Positions 45,362 through 57,554 of a DNA stretch of 64,000 bases are shown piece by piece. The stretch's first letter is position 1. Each line of letters opens with the position of its first letter. A program made the translations under genes and the position numbers. This stretch comes from Fremontodendron californicum (taxonomy: Eukaryota; Streptophyta; Magnoliopsida; Malvales; Malvaceae): positions 1,808,001 through 1,872,000 of the forward strand of contig JAULJL010000041.1 of NCBI GenBank assembly GCA_030761205.1. The letters are read 5' to 3'. The notes under the pieces were generated by a model. The model was not told where the DNA came from, ran no database searches, and saw only the letters and a program-made list of their open reading frames with translations.

Positions 45362-46768
45362 ATGGATAACGAAACTAACCAAGAAAACCCATCTCTCCTC
45401 TCAAATAATAACATTACCATCACCAAAGAAGACTGTTCCCCTAAAAAACATCCTGGAAACACTGCTGTGATTGGTGGTGGTGGCGGCAACGGCGGCGGAG
45501 GCGGTAACGATAGGCTCAAACGTGATGAATGGAGTGAAGGAGCTGTTTCAACCTTACTTGAGGCTTACGAAAACAAATGGGTGCTTAGAAATAGAGCCAA
45601 ACTTAAGGGTCATGATTGGGAAGATGTTGCGCGCTCTGTTTCGGCTCGAGCTAATTGTACTAAGTCGCCAAAGACTCAAACTCAGTGCAAGAACAAGATT
45701 GAGTCAATGAAGAAAAGGTATCGATCAGAGTCTGCTACTGCTGATGGATCATCTTGGCCTTTGTATCCACGGCTTGACCTTATACTACGTGGCAGTGCAC
45801 CTCCTCTTCCTCTACCGCCTCCACCACCACAGCTGCAACCATCAGCGGTGCCTCAACCACCTGCTCCACTTTCCATTAACCCTCCTTTGACTTTACCAGA
45901 GCCGCCCATGGTGGTGGTGGTGCAGCAACAACAACCACCACCACCACCTTTGGCTCCTCAGGTTCCTGGAACTACACAAAATTCACATGGTTCCAATGGT
46001 GTTGATAGGATCCTCAAGGTTAGTACAAATTATATATCTGATTTTAAACTTTATCTTCAGATTAAGCTTCGAACCTCTAAAGTCCTTTAATAAAATTAAA
46101 TATTTACATGTTAGTATTAATTTTTGAATAAATTCATGAAGCTAATAGTATTATTTAAATTAGAAAATCAGTGTATAATCTAATTCTAATAGCATATAAT
46201 AATAAAAAAAATAATTAAAACATGACACGACATGAAAAAAAAAATAAAATACGGACACAACACGAATATATCAAAATTTATATAATACAAATTATTAACA
46301 CGTCAAAATTTATACAAATATAAAACACTTTAAATACGATTATAATACGAAAAAATATACAAATACAACACAAATACTCGAATTGTCAGATGTAAAATGC
46401 TAAGTTACATTTCTTTTTATACCATAACCTATCCTATTTTCAGAAAATAAATGCTAGTCAAAAACAGAAAGCTAAGTGTCCATTTTGATAGTATACCTAT
46501 GATTTAACTCCATTTTTGAGCGGTGGCATCTTTTATAATGCAATAAAAATCATTGTAGACATCGTACAAAGTTGTTATTTTAGATACCATTTTTACATTA
46601 AAATTTTTTGCATCCCAACATTTAGTTCAATTATTGAATTTGGATTTAATTCAAATAATTTATGCATCTCTTTTAAGTGTCGAATTTCAACAAAATTGAA
46701 ATTCGATACTCAGCAATTGCAATTTCATCTTTCTGATTATTTTACCCTAATCCTTGATCTCCATTGTG

Positions 46769-46819
<51 letters not shown>

Positions 46820-47305
46820 AGGATTCAAATCTCTTTATCTCAATAAAAGAAAATAATAAAGTATTTCACTAAGAATTTGAGGGCTCTTTCAATTTAGCAG
46901 GAGGATGGAGCAGGAACAAAATTATCCGACCATTTATCAGACAAGATAGCTATGGAGACAGATAGTAGCACACCAGCTCTTTACAGTGACAAAGAAAAAC
47001 TGAGGTCGAAGAAATTGAAGATGAAAATGGAGACGAAGAAGACGAAGAAGAAGAGAAGGAAAGAAGAGGAATGGGAAATAGCTGAGAGCATTCAATGGCT
47101 AGCAGAAGTAGTTTTAAAGTCAGAACAAGCAAGGATGGAAACAATGAAGGAAATTGAAAAAATGAGAGTTGAAGCTGAGGCTAAAAGAGGAGAAATGGAC
47201 CTCAAAAGAACTGAGATCATTGCCAACACTCAATTGGAAATTGCTAGGCTCTTTGCAGGATCAACTAAAGGAGTTGATTCTTCTTTAAGGATTGGAAGAA
47301 ATTGA
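45362..47305 (+). CDS. SIP1-clade trihelix (ASIL-like) transcription factor
   Basis: Two exons, 45362-46018 and 46901-47305, joined in phase 0 (intron GT...AG), encode 353 residues. A Gly-rich linker (38-48) precedes the trihelix MYB/SANT-like domain at about 52-143: helix 1 DEWSEGAVSTLLEAYENKW, helix 2 GHDWEDVARSVSAR, helix 3 TQTQCKNKIESMKKRYRSE and the trailing SWPLYPRLDLILRG. The first, second and third helices hold the W/W/C-type core positions of the SIP1 clade. A Pro-rich segment spans 147-200. Exon 2 has a basic KKTKKKRRK nuclear signal (265-273) and the C-terminal coiled coil (about 276-335) with NTQLEIARLF. It should act in the nucleus binding GT-type elements. The targets are unknown. 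The intron holds a family B repeat and a (TA)n tract. Confidence 0.92.
46190..46402 (-). repeat. Dispersed repeat family B copy in the trihelix intron
   Basis: cgacatg, aataaaatacggacacaaca, acacgtcaaaatttatac, then cgattataatacga. Inverse of the copy at 44790-45062, so the first exon is flanked by this family in opposite orientations. Confidence 0.6.
46773..46817. repeat. (TA)n microsatellite in the trihelix intron
   Basis: About 22 AT repeats ending 84 bp before the exon 2 acceptor. Confidence 0.95.
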
Positions 47306-47369
47306 TGTTGATGATGATGATGGTCATGATTATTAGTGAAAATCTAATTAATTATATTTATGTATGTAT

Positions 47370-47559
47370 CAAGGATTTAAATTGCGGTTGTAGACGCGTT
47401 TTCGATTGTATCACATTTATTGCGGTTGCGGGCGTAATGAATACTACCGCGATCAATTGCGGTAAATATCGATCATGAATATCGACGACAAAAAAGAGTC
47501 GAAACCGCAAAATAACAACCATAATATTACGTTGCTCTCGCTATTTAAATCCTTGGAAC
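47370..47559. mobile_element. 190-bp MITE in the probable 3' UTR of the trihelix gene
   Basis: Inverted ends caaggatttaaat and atttaaatccttgg flank a comparatively GC-rich centre (gcggttgcgggcg). A possible 7-bp direct repeat tatgtat lies on both sides (47363-47369, 47560-47566). It begins 65 bp behind the stop codon and so probably lies in the transcribed 3' region. Confidence 0.75.
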
Positions 47560-47566
47560 TATGTAT

Positions 47567-48002
47567 AGATTTTAAGGGTTGATGAGGGAAGATATTTAAC
47601 TTTTAATAGGCTAATTAATTAATTGGATAAAGAAAATGGGGTAGGTAAATAGCAATTTCTACCTCATTTATCAGCTTCTCTTATTAAGAAATGTTTAGTT
47701 TTATGCTAAGAAATAAATGTACCTGCATCATACTAAATTGATGTATAGTACAAGAACTTTTAATTTATTAAGCAAATTAACTAAGACTTGCATTAGAAGT
47801 GAAGAGTATGGAATTTATTTAATTTTGCATATTCCCACTTCAATGAAATATTAATCTCTATTATTAGTTTCATGTAATTAATTGTGGTTTTCCCCGAATA
47901 GCATTAATTTGTATGTTTCCATGGCCTCTTAATAAGGATTCAAAATTTTTTTTTCTTTAATCTTTGAATAAATTAAATATATATATATGTACCAACCATT
48001 TT
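47567..48002. other. Downstream flank of the trihelix gene
   Basis: AT-rich; no gene. The polyadenylation position could not be fixed. Confidence 0.4.
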
Positions 48003-48135
48003 TTTTGGTACAAAGGAAGCCTCAGCTTGGTGATAAGAGAAAAGGTTGCAGATACTAGAATTCGAACTTTATATCTGCTGAATACCACCTTTTAAAGATG
48101 GCTATATGAACCAACTTAATTAAGTTCTAGGTTCA
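48003..48135 (-). mobile_element. Second-family SINE candidate, minus
   Basis: On the minus strand: acttaattaagttggttcat in A-box position, then ctttaaaaggtggtattcag, then aaagttcgaattc close to the pol III B box, and an A-rich end (accaaaaaaaa). Best-preserved of four similar segments (9500-9600, 28957-29040, 37215-37325). Confidence 0.55.
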
Positions 48136-48409
48136 TATGTATCAATCATTGAGTCAAATGTTCAAGTGTGAAAATTCAGATCTTTTTTGCTGTAATTTTT
48201 TGGAAATTTATTATCTTGTTTTCCACAATGTTTTTTTTTTACTTAAAATTATCAAAAATTGAATTTTGATCATTAAAATTAAAAATCTAATATTTTATCA
48301 ACAAATCACATTACTGTTTGCTCATAATGGTTAGGTTCCGTGTTCACTATTTATAGATTTTCTCTCTTTACTTCGTTGGTCTCATAATCCTTTGTCTACT
48401 CATACCTTT

Positions 48410-48475
<66 letters not shown>

Positions 48476-48774
48476 TTCTATGTCAAACTTCTCTCTGCTA
48501 CTGAATTATTCCTACTGAATTATATTTTTTATTTTCTTCCTTTAATAATTTTTTTTACAAAAAATAGTTATTTTTAATTTTTTTCTTAATTCTTAAATTA
48601 ATTTTACTGGTACATAATTATTACACTAATCATTTTGTGATTAATTAAATTTGTGGCTTTCAACTTTCAAATTATTTGAGATTTGTTTTATATCAAATGA
48701 GGAACAAATCAACATATATAATTCGACTAAACTTTACGATCGGTCTCTTCATAAATCGGATAAGATCGTGGTTC
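48136..48774. other. AT-rich intergenic DNA
   Basis: Contains a 61-bp (TA)n microsatellite at 48413-48473. No gene. Confidence 0.5.
48413..48473. repeat. (TA)n microsatellite
   Basis: About 30 uninterrupted TA units, the longest in the window. Confidence 0.97.
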
Positions 48775-49015
48775 TAAAATTTTTTTTAATTTTCTTTATC
48801 CAAATTCGGGTCGGGTCAGGTCTTGACCAACTCGAAAGCTCATATCACTGTTCAAAATAATATTAAAATATTAAAAAATTACTTTTATATTAATATTTAT
48901 AAATAAATTTAAATAAAAAATATTTTTTATTGATCAAACAGTAATTTAGACAAACTCGAATTAGAAAATTCTTTATCCAAATTCGATTCAATACAAACCG
49001 AACATGTCGAGCCAA
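48775..49015. repeat. Dispersed repeat family D copy
   Basis: aaattcgggtcgggtcaggt, caactcgaaag, the core aataaatttaaataaaaaa, then caaactcgaa and aaaccgaacatgtcgag. Confidence 0.55.
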
Positions 49016-49514
49016 GTGAATAGCCCAATCTTTGAACAGATCTACTTGAAGTTGAGATCTAAAAGCTTCAGGAATTCTTAGTTGCATTGAGATAATATTT
49101 CATTGGTTATCTTTTATTTTGTTTAAAAAAAAAATTATAAATTAATTTAAAGGTTAAAATAATAATCTCTAGGAAAATATTTTAAAGTAGAGATATTTTA
49201 CCGTATCTATCTACCATGAAAATCACTATCACCATGTATTTGTTAACAAATGCAAACCATTATCTCGTTTATGGTCCAAAGAAAAACTTTGAAAACTTTG
49301 GTTAGTGAGCATCCTTGACTTTCACTAATAAAATTATAATAAATTCTTATTTTATGAATAATATCTTCTTTTCATGGGTGGATAATTATTAAACAATATC
49401 TAAGCAAAAGGCAATATATTAATTAAACATGAAATAGTTTATTCTCTATATATATCATTTTTTATTTTGTCATCAAATATGTTTCGTTTCATTCAGAGTA
49501 AACTTATTGCTGGG

Positions 49515-49775
49515 AGTTCATTTGGTCCGATAAGTCTAGTTTGTATTGCATTGTGTTTGGATATAATATTTTGTGATTCAAATCGATATAGTTTGGTTTG
49601 GATCATTATTTAAATCATAAAAAATAATTTTTTATTTAAATTTAATTATAAAAATATATTAATATTAATATAAAATAATTTTTTTAATATTATATAAACA
49701 ATAATTCAGACCAAAATAAAGTAAAAAAAACGGATCACAGCCTCGTCTAGATCTAATTCAGAGTCTAGCATAAGT
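49515..49775. repeat. Dispersed repeat family D copy, opposite orientation
   Basis: Core atttaaatttaattataaaaa preceded by tttggatcattatttaaat and followed by caataattcagacc; inverse to the neighbouring copy at 48775-49015. Confidence 0.5.
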
Positions 49776-50467
49776 TCAGATCAATTCTATTTATGCTCAA
49801 ATAGTAATTAAAATATAATATAATGAAGAAAGAATAAAAAGAAAAAAAATGTATGCAATGATTTGCATAAGCAAAAGCTCCCTTATTAATTATGGGGCCA
49901 CCGGCCACATTTTCCCAAAGCTTTTGATCTATCAATTCTATTTGATAGTATGTTTTCATTTTTGTTTTGTTTTTTTTTCTTATAACTATTATTAGAATTT
50001 AAAATCTTTGTTCAAATTTCACCGAAATCATGGCTAAGAGTTTTTTTACCTAACCATAGTATTTTCAAATCTTATTTTCCAAAATATTGTGTTTTTAAAT
50101 TTATTTCTCAATCACTAGTATTTTTTTTTTTGCCACATAATCATGATGCAATTTTTTTTTCTTTTATAGAAAAGAAAGTAAAGATTAAAAAAAAAAAATT
50201 GCAAATTTTAAAAAAATTCCCTAACACACACTATCCTTTTCTTTTTATATCTCCTCACTCCCTCCCTCAAACTTATCTAATATCTGTCTCTAACCCTTAA
50301 AAATATCCCTAAAAATATCCTTCACTACATTATTACAAGTAGAAAAAGAAAATAATCCCATGTTTCTCCACCCTTTTTAACTTAAAATTTCCCTTTTTCT
50401 TATTGATGAATTTCAATTTTTACCAAGATTTTTGATCGTGTGTAGAGATGGGGAATTTGATTTATTG

Positions 50468-50509
<42 letters not shown>

Positions 50510-51789
50510 GTTGTTGTTGTTGTTGTTGTAAATTCTATTTTGCAGCATTGTCTGTCTATTTATGTTTGCTACCTTCAATTTTGCTTGTAATTCGATTTGA
50601 GAGGCCATGGAAACAAAGGATTTTTGTCTCTGGTTTTGGACAAAATTGCATTACCACAAGTTCCCACAAGAAATTATCAATTTCTGATGAAGCAAAAATA
50701 TCCCAAATTAACTTCAAAATACACTTAGCAAATATATATAACACCCAAATTTGAGACCCAAAACTTAAAGAAAATGTTTGGTTTATATATTAAGAAAAAT
50801 TATCCATGAAACTATGATCTCATGAGATAAAGATTGTTGATTTAAGAGCTCTCATCAATTACACATGCAGAGATTTCAATTTCAATTTTTAAGTTAATTA
50901 GATGAAAAGGACCATTTTCTTTTTCGACTTGCAAAATTGTGATGAAGGACTAAGGGTTAAAGAGAGAAATTAAAGAAGTTTTTGAGAGAGTAAGAGATAG
51001 GAGTAGAAAATTGATATTCTCTTAAAGGATTTTGTTTATTAAACCTGTCAATTAGTTGGATTGAATTAGATTTTGGTCGGATTAATTTGAATCAATTTCA
51101 TTTCTAATTTGAGAATATAATAAATAAATATTTACTTTACTTAATTATTGAACTAACTTTAGATAGTTTGGTTTTTAAGACCTACATTAATTGTATGTAA
51201 TGCGATTTGAATTTTTAACCTCTTGAATTTATCTTAAATACCATATCCTTTTATCAAATACATATATTTATTAAGTATTTACTATATTTAATACTTATTT
51301 AATTTTTAAATTATTTATTTTATATTTAAATTATTTTTTAATATAATTAATCAATTCGGTTCAATCGAAAATTGAAAATTTTAGTTTGAACTTCTATCCG
51401 ATTTTTTAAACGTTAGATTAGAAGGTTGCCTACTTTTATCTTTCATCAGCTTAGCCCTGATCCAAACAAAGGGGCCATCCGCACTGAAGGCCTCATTCCA
51501 ATACAAATAATGCGGGATATCCTAGATAATGAGATCTGAGAATAATAAAACTGATCATTTATTGCTAAATGGATTTCGCTTCCAAGTGTTAATACATATC
51601 TTCTTAGTGCCGATTTGATGCACAATGTAGTTCCAAAGCTGTATTATTTATTTTATGCCAAACTTTGAATGGAATTAAGCAACTTTTTTGGTGTATAGAT
51701 TACGTGGCATGCCAAGGGCCTTTTCTTTTTCAAAGGAATATTTAAAGCTAGCATAAAAAGCGAATGCATTGAAAAATTCATAAGCTTTT
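49776..51789. other. AT-rich intergenic DNA
   Basis: No gene is supported. It contains an (ATT)n-(GTT)n compound microsatellite at 50467-50530 and an isolated family D-like stretch at about 51040-51420. Confidence 0.5.
50467..50530. repeat. (ATT)n-(GTT)n compound microsatellite
   Basis: About 13 ATT units followed directly by about 7 GTT units, consistent with one repeat unit mutating and then expanding. Confidence 0.92.
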
Positions 51790-52025
51790 TGATCATGGCT
51801 ATTAGATCTGTTCATATCAGGTCGTGGTTTAATTTTTATTTATTTAAATTTGATTCGATTTAACTCGTAAATTTATTTTAATTATTTAAAAATATTTAAA
51901 AAATAATTTTTTACATTAATATTTTTATAATTAAATTTAAATAAAAAATACTTTTTTTATTAAATAAATAATGATTCGAGTTTAACTTGTCAAGCTGGAC
52001 TAATAATCTACTAGTTGAACAGGTC
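51790..52025. repeat. Dispersed repeat family D copy
   Basis: gatctgttcatatcaggtcg, the core tataattaaatttaaataaa, then taatgattcgagtttaac and gaacaggtct at the other end. Confidence 0.6.
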
Positions 52026-52297
52026 TAATGGCTACTAATGAAATTGATTATATTATATTGTACTATTATTAGTAGAATAAAAGTTGGTCACTCTTGTTTT
52101 GATTCTTGGAAATCATGGGTGAAAGACAACAAATCTTTGAAGTAGTTCCAAAGTCCTATTTGCTTACAGCCTCACACTCTTATCACCCTGGACTCTGGCT
52201 GGTATAAAAATTTTGCCAATGTCTCATAATTTATACTGTTTTTATGCTACCAAATCACAGTTACAATGAAGCTTCCTGCACTTGTACAATTTTGGGT

Positions 52298-52879
52298 TAA
52301 GGGCCAAATTTATCACCATATTATAAGTGGATATTGAATTTTATCACTATATTTTATTTTGATTGATATTTATTATTGTACTTTTTGAATTAAATGCAAA
52401 TTTGTCATTATACTTTTAACTCAATATTGAATTTTACCACTCCACTTTTATTTGATTGAATTTTGCCATTAGATTTTGATTTTTGATTGAATTTTGTCAC
52501 TCAATTTTGATCTTGGATAATTTTAAGATAAAATTTAATAAAAAAATATTTAAAATATTTTATTTTAATAATGAAGGTTAATAAATTAATTAATAAAGAA
52601 TGATAAATAAAAAAATTAGTTTTATTTATTTATTAAATAATTTTTTTTGTTAATTTGTAATATTTTTTATAAATTAAATTTATCTTAAAATCTTCCAAAA
52701 TCAAAGTTGAATGGTAAAATTAAATAAAAAATCAAAGTTTAATAGTAAAATTCAATGAAATAAATGTATAGTGGTAAATTTGCTCTAATATCAAAAGTAT
52801 AATGGCAAATATCAATCAACATAAAGTATGATAGCAAATTTCAATATCAACTTCTAGTATGGTGGCAAATTTGCCCTAA
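52298..52879. mobile_element. Long-inverted-repeat foldback element, about 580 bp
   Basis: The left end ttaagggccaaatttatcac and the right end gtggcaaatttgccctaaa are inverted copies. The similarity continues far inward (gtggatattgaatttt versus aatttcaatatcaacttc; gattgatatttatta versus gcaaatatcaatcaac). Each arm is roughly 230-250 bp and is moderately diverged. No ORF. Mutator-like or other foldback MITE is possible; no clear target duplication. Confidence 0.8.
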
Positions 52880-52969
52880 AATTTTCAAGGCAAGTACCTT
52901 TGATTTAATCTTCTCTTCCTTTGAAGTAATGGAAGGTTAAGAATTACATCCCACTTTACCAACCAGGTA

Positions 52970-53530
52970 GAAGATAAATACATATTTATTAATATAGTAT
53001 ACGATACGATTCGACTCACTACAAATCAATACATATTTATATAGAGAATCGGTTTTTTTTATTAATTGATTGCGTATCTATAGATACAAAAATGAATCGA
53101 TGCGTATTGTACGATACATATGATACATTTCGATACGTATTGATGAATTTGAATCAAGTCCAATTAAAATTTGATCGTCTAATTACTTAAAAATGCAATT
53201 TTAATAATTTTGATCCAAAAAACTTATAAACATATTCTCTAAATATTTTAAACTTAAATAACATAAAATTTTATACTTTTACTTAGTAAATTAACATAAA
53301 AATACAATAATAAATACTATTAATGAGCATGTTGAGAATTTGAAAAATAATATCATATTTTTTATTTATTCCGCATAACACTCAATCATATCAATTTGTA
53401 TAGTGTTTTTGTTTTTGTTTATTTTATATGTATATATGTTATTTATAATTAATTTTAAAATTATTTATCTTATCTTACAATATGATACGATACTCGATTT
53501 TCAAAAATAAAATTTTGATTCACGATAACG
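52970..53530. repeat. Repeat block rich in gatacgata words
   Basis: gtatacgatacgattcga at the left and atatgatacgatactcgatt at the right enclose bcgatgcgtattgtacgatac-type sequence (b denotes a variable base) and AT-rich DNA. A dispersed repeat of unknown class. Confidence 0.45.
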
Positions 53531-54089
53531 CAAGTTTTTGTTAGGGAATATTTCTTATTGTAGTTTTTATTTGGTTGGATCTTAAAAGGATTTAAAGAGT
53601 TAAAAAAGAGTGCACCAAAAAAAAAAAAAAAAAAGAGGGTAAATGCTAAAAACAAGCAAAAAAATCATTAGAATTTTGCAAAAATATATACTTCTTAAAA
53701 ACACTCTTTAAAAATACATAATAAAAATTAAAATGTATTTTAAAATTTTAGGATCATCTGATGGACTTTTTTAACTGTAAAACTTATGTTTTTTAAGAAG
53801 TGTATGTAACATTCTCTTTTGCGAAATTATTTTATATCTCGGAGATGAGGTTTTGAATCTCTATAAATAACATATACATTAGGTTATAATCAAGAAAATT
53901 ATCAAATTAACATAATTGAAAAACTCCATCATTATTATAAAACAAAGTAAAAATTGGCTCACTACACATATTAGAACTCAACTTTGACATGATCAATTTG
54001 GTCATGGGCATACAAGTCTAATGTGACAACAGTCAATGAAAGTATGAAACTAGCAACAAAATGTCCATTTTTGTTACCAAAACTTTTTA
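53531..54089. other. AT-rich intergenic DNA
   Basis: Only an A18-type run near 53618 and low-complexity sequence; no gene. Confidence 0.45.
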
Positions 54090-54860
54090 TTTAACCGATA
54101 GGGAAAATACATACTAAATTGATCAAAACTGAAGATGCAAACTAAACTAAAAATTGAGTTCTCTAACCTAAAATTCTGATGTGAACTCTAGGGGTTAAAC
54201 CCTTTGAACCCACTAACAAATTGAAATACCTAACCCAGAAAAGCCAAGATTCAGGCAAAGAAAACTTAAACCCTTAAAAGCTTGTTTCAAAGAACCTAGA
54301 TTAAACATGTAAGCTAGACCCTAAGAACTCTCGTTTCAAGAACCTAAGTTTGATAGGTTGAACGCCACAAAGAAATTTTTTTTTGATAAGTTCCTAAGTT
54401 CTTTCAAGAACTAAAAGAGAAAATTCTCACTAAATAAAATCAGACTTAATTGATCAAAAGATAATTGAAGTAGGCGGCTAAGACATATATTTATAGCCTC
54501 CCTACAATAACCCTAATCTACTAATTAATAATATGTAAAATATGGGCTGAACATGCTCAAGCCTAAACCTAAATAATTAAAATATATTCATGTTACATAA
54601 TATAGGCCCAAATGCCTAAGTAATTATAAGAATTAAAATAAGCCCAAATAAGCCCTCTTAATGTGACACCTTGTGTTCTTGAATCACATGGACCAAACTT
54701 GGATGCAAGCCCATCTTGCATGTTAAAGCCTTTCTGGAATAACTTGCAATATGGCCCAAGTGAATTCCACCCATTCTTGCCATGTTTCCTAAATCTTCTT
54801 GGATCTTAGCCCATATAGATATTGCCATGGAATTGGGCCATCTTGGATCCTATCAAATTC
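54090..54860 (-). mobile_element. Possible solo LTR (Gypsy-like), minus
   Basis: The stretch has balanced composition and no ORF. On the minus strand it holds ggccc-rich words (gggccatattgcaagtt, ttgggcttatttggg, aggcctat) followed by a TATA-like gaggctataaatatatg. Such a layout is usual for long plant LTRs. No matching second copy or target duplication was found, so this is a tentative call. Confidence 0.35.
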
Positions 54861-55599
54861 TTTTATAATTTTCTTATTAATTAAGAAGTAATTGACTGAA
54901 ACACAAATTAAAATTTAAGAAAATGAAAAGAAAAGTGATGGTGACCAAAGTTACAAATACTGAAAAAGCTAGGGGTTCTCTCCATGGATTTTTCAGTAAG
55001 ATACAATCATCATTATGGTAGATAGAGTAGAGTCGTATATGGACCGAGCCGAGTCATGCTTGAACAATAAAAATTTGTTTGTCCAGGTTTGATTCATCGA
55101 GTTCAAAATTTTATTTTATTGTTTAAAATATTTTAAAATTATTTTTATATTAATATTTTTATATTTTTATAATTAAATTAATTAAAAACATTATTGATTA
55201 AATAGTAATCTGGATTGGGCCAATTGTTGGTGTAAGCCCTGCAAGCCAATCTAGTTAGGCTTGTAAGACAATATTTATATAATTTCATGTATTCCACATT
55301 ATAGTTTTTAATTATAATTGAGGTATTTCTTTATCCATAAGTTTTTTTACAATTTGTTATAAATAACTTGTGAAGATAAAGTCTATGAAACACAATGGCC
55401 TTGCAAAGGAATTGTAAAGAGTTACAATTATGAGGATCCTTATGCATCAAAGTCGTGTTTCTAAAACTGTTTTTGGTCATTGTATTGTCAAGACAGGGCA
55501 TTGACAATACTCAAAAATTGGCTTATGTTAAGCCTTCATGCACATGATGCATGCAATCAATCTCATAGGTTGAAAATATAGTCATACTTGGGGATAACA
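54861..55599. other. Intergenic DNA left of the CACTA end
   Basis: Contains a family D copy (55025-55225) and, at 55223-55590, unrecognised LTR-like sequence starting gttggtgtaagccctgcaag. No gene. Confidence 0.4.
55025..55225. repeat. Dispersed repeat family D copy
   Basis: gagccgagtcatgcttgaac, cgagttcaaaattttatt, the core tttataattaaattaatta, then taaatagtaatctgg. Confidence 0.55.
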
Positions 55600-56095
55600 C
55601 ACTAAAAACAAACTGCCATATAGTGACGGTCTAAAAACCGTTGGTAAAACCCAAAAATCTGTCGCTAAAAGTCCTAAAACCCTATACCGACGGTCAAAAT
55701 AGCTATTCCGAAAAAAAATTAAGCGACGGTAAAACCCTCGTCGGTATAGATCTATACCGACGAAAAAGTGACCGTCGGAATAGGATGTACAACCTATACC
55801 GACGGTTTTGGGCATCACTATTGTTACTACCGTCGGTATAGACTATGTTGGGTTAGTCACTTTTGTTTTTACCTATACCGGCGGCTCTATCGTCCGTCGA
55901 TATAGATATACCGTCAGATTATATGTCCGTCGGTGTAGATACCGTAGATATACATATATCGACGATCATTTTGTCCGTCGGTATACATATACCGACGGAT
56001 TTTTTTCGTATCCGTCAGTATAGATGTAACTGTAAAATGTATGATTAACTTGTAGCGACGGTTTTGTCCGTCAGTATATATATAAGTCAAAGCGC
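55600..56095 (+). mobile_element. CACTA-type transposon end with subterminal repeats
   Basis: The block opens with CACTAAAAACAAACTGCC at 55600 and is packed with inverted short motifs of the type taccgacgg / ccgtcggta (more than ten in 450 bp, for example near 55693, 55746, 55766, 55799, 55830, 55975 and 55990). CACTA (En/Spm) elements have CACTA termini and subterminal arrays of 10-20 bp motifs bound by the transposase. The same motif, ataccgacggtcag, reappears at 63978-63991 at the window edge, which suggests the opposite subterminal region begins there. The right terminus is outside the window. Confidence 0.8.
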
Positions 56096-56704
56096 CGGTA
56101 AAAGTAAAATTTTATCATATTTTCAATTACTAATATTGATTTATTTATAATTTAATTCAACATATTTCACATAAAAAAAAAGCATCATAAGAATAAGAAA
56201 GTACAAAATATTTAATAATATTAAAAAAAAAATTATAAAAAAAAAATTCTTAATTATATAACTTTTACAAACTAAATAGAAGTCGCAAACTAAAGTCATA
56301 ATACAATTTTAAAATTGAAAATTAGCAGTCCAAACAAAAAGTAAATAAGCAATTCAAATACATAAAATAAAATAAGCAGCCCAAAAAATCTACGTTCTTG
56401 TTAGGAAATTGTCTTTGAGCTGACAAATGCTTTAATACTGAAAAATGCAGGCCGCACAAGAAAGATATGTGATTATCAGAATTGAATTTTGTTTTCAATT
56501 TCAAGGAACCAGCAGTCATCCATGAAGTCAAATTCAGATTCATATCAAAACACAACAGCAATAGCATGTTCAATGCCTTGCATCTTTTGTAGATTAAAAC
56601 ACACCAATCATTTATATTGCTTTTCTCAGATAGTTCTAAATAAAGAACAATAGCATACCCTTTTCTCTGATGCAAGAACCATATGATTTTATAAAGTGTC
56701 CCTA

Positions 56705-57549
56705 AAAAGAAGAGCAAAACCTCTCTAATCTTTGCTTCAGACCCTCAGCAGTGACATCAGTGTAAAAGCATCCAAAAATTATGACAAAAGGCTTGAAAGT
56801 AGCATGTTTTGGCTTGAAAGCATCTAAACCAAGATGCGTGAAAACAATAAGAATTTTGACAAAAGGCTTGAAAGTAGCATAAATAGTCATGAAGATATAA
56901 TATAAGAAAGAACTCCAAAAATTAAAGTGTTTTGTTTGAGAAAGAGAGAAAGCACCTTCTTTTTCTCTCGGTGAGAAAAGGTTTGCAAATGTTTCTCAAC
57001 TGTCCTGAATTTAATTTTTGATACAACTTGATCAATTATTGTGTTAAGATAAAAACTGACACTATTTGGTGCATTAGAAAAAGCAACTTTGCTTATCTCA
57101 GAAACAATGGTCTATAACAATACAATAACTAAGAATAAGCATGTAAACATACATTTGAGGCTACATGTGAAGAAGGGAAATTCTTTTTATAGAATACTGT
57201 AGAAACTTACTTCACTGAGTTGGTGATAACATCATAAGGGTCTGATCCAGCTGCTACAAAACCCAAATGACTGCCCTCAAGTTTATCAAATAACCACTAA
57301 TCCTATAAATTTATAAACATAACCAAATTCAGATTATGTCAAATCTAAGTTGATGCTTTTCTTACCACTTTCCAAGCAGATTTCCATCTCATTTTGTTCA
57401 TTCCCTTGAAGCACAGCCCTGAAATCACCTTTAAGAATTGACAAGAAAACTGCATACACTCCTGATTGTTCAGCTTCATCTTTACTTCCCTCGTCAAGAT
57501 GAGTGTCATCACATACTTCAACAACTAGGAATTGGGTTTCAAAGGGGAC
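56705..57549 (-). pseudogene. Raffinose synthase-family gene fragment (exons downstream of the Copia insertion)
   Basis: On the minus strand four exon-like pieces with splice signals occur in the order expected for raffinose synthase/SIP (galactinol-sucrose galactosyltransferase-like) genes. 57549-57366 encodes DVPFETQFLVVEV and GDFRAVLQGNEQNEMEICLE. About 57297-57211 encodes LEGSHLGFVAAGSDPYDVIT. 57004-56956 encodes TVEKHLQTFSHREKKK. 56772-56715 encodes FYTDVTAEGLKQRLERF. The catalytic (beta/alpha)8 remainder and the C-terminus are missing. The parent family transfers galactose from galactinol or hydrolyses raffinose sugars in the cytosol. The fragment lies inside the presumed CACTA element and cannot make the enzyme. 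Confidence 0.85.
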
Positions 57550-57554
57550 ATCTT

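Noticed and set aside
55223..55599. LTR-like sequence directly left of the CACTA end
   Set aside because: Suggestive start (gttggtgtaagccctgcaag) but no matching partner, primer site or target duplication.
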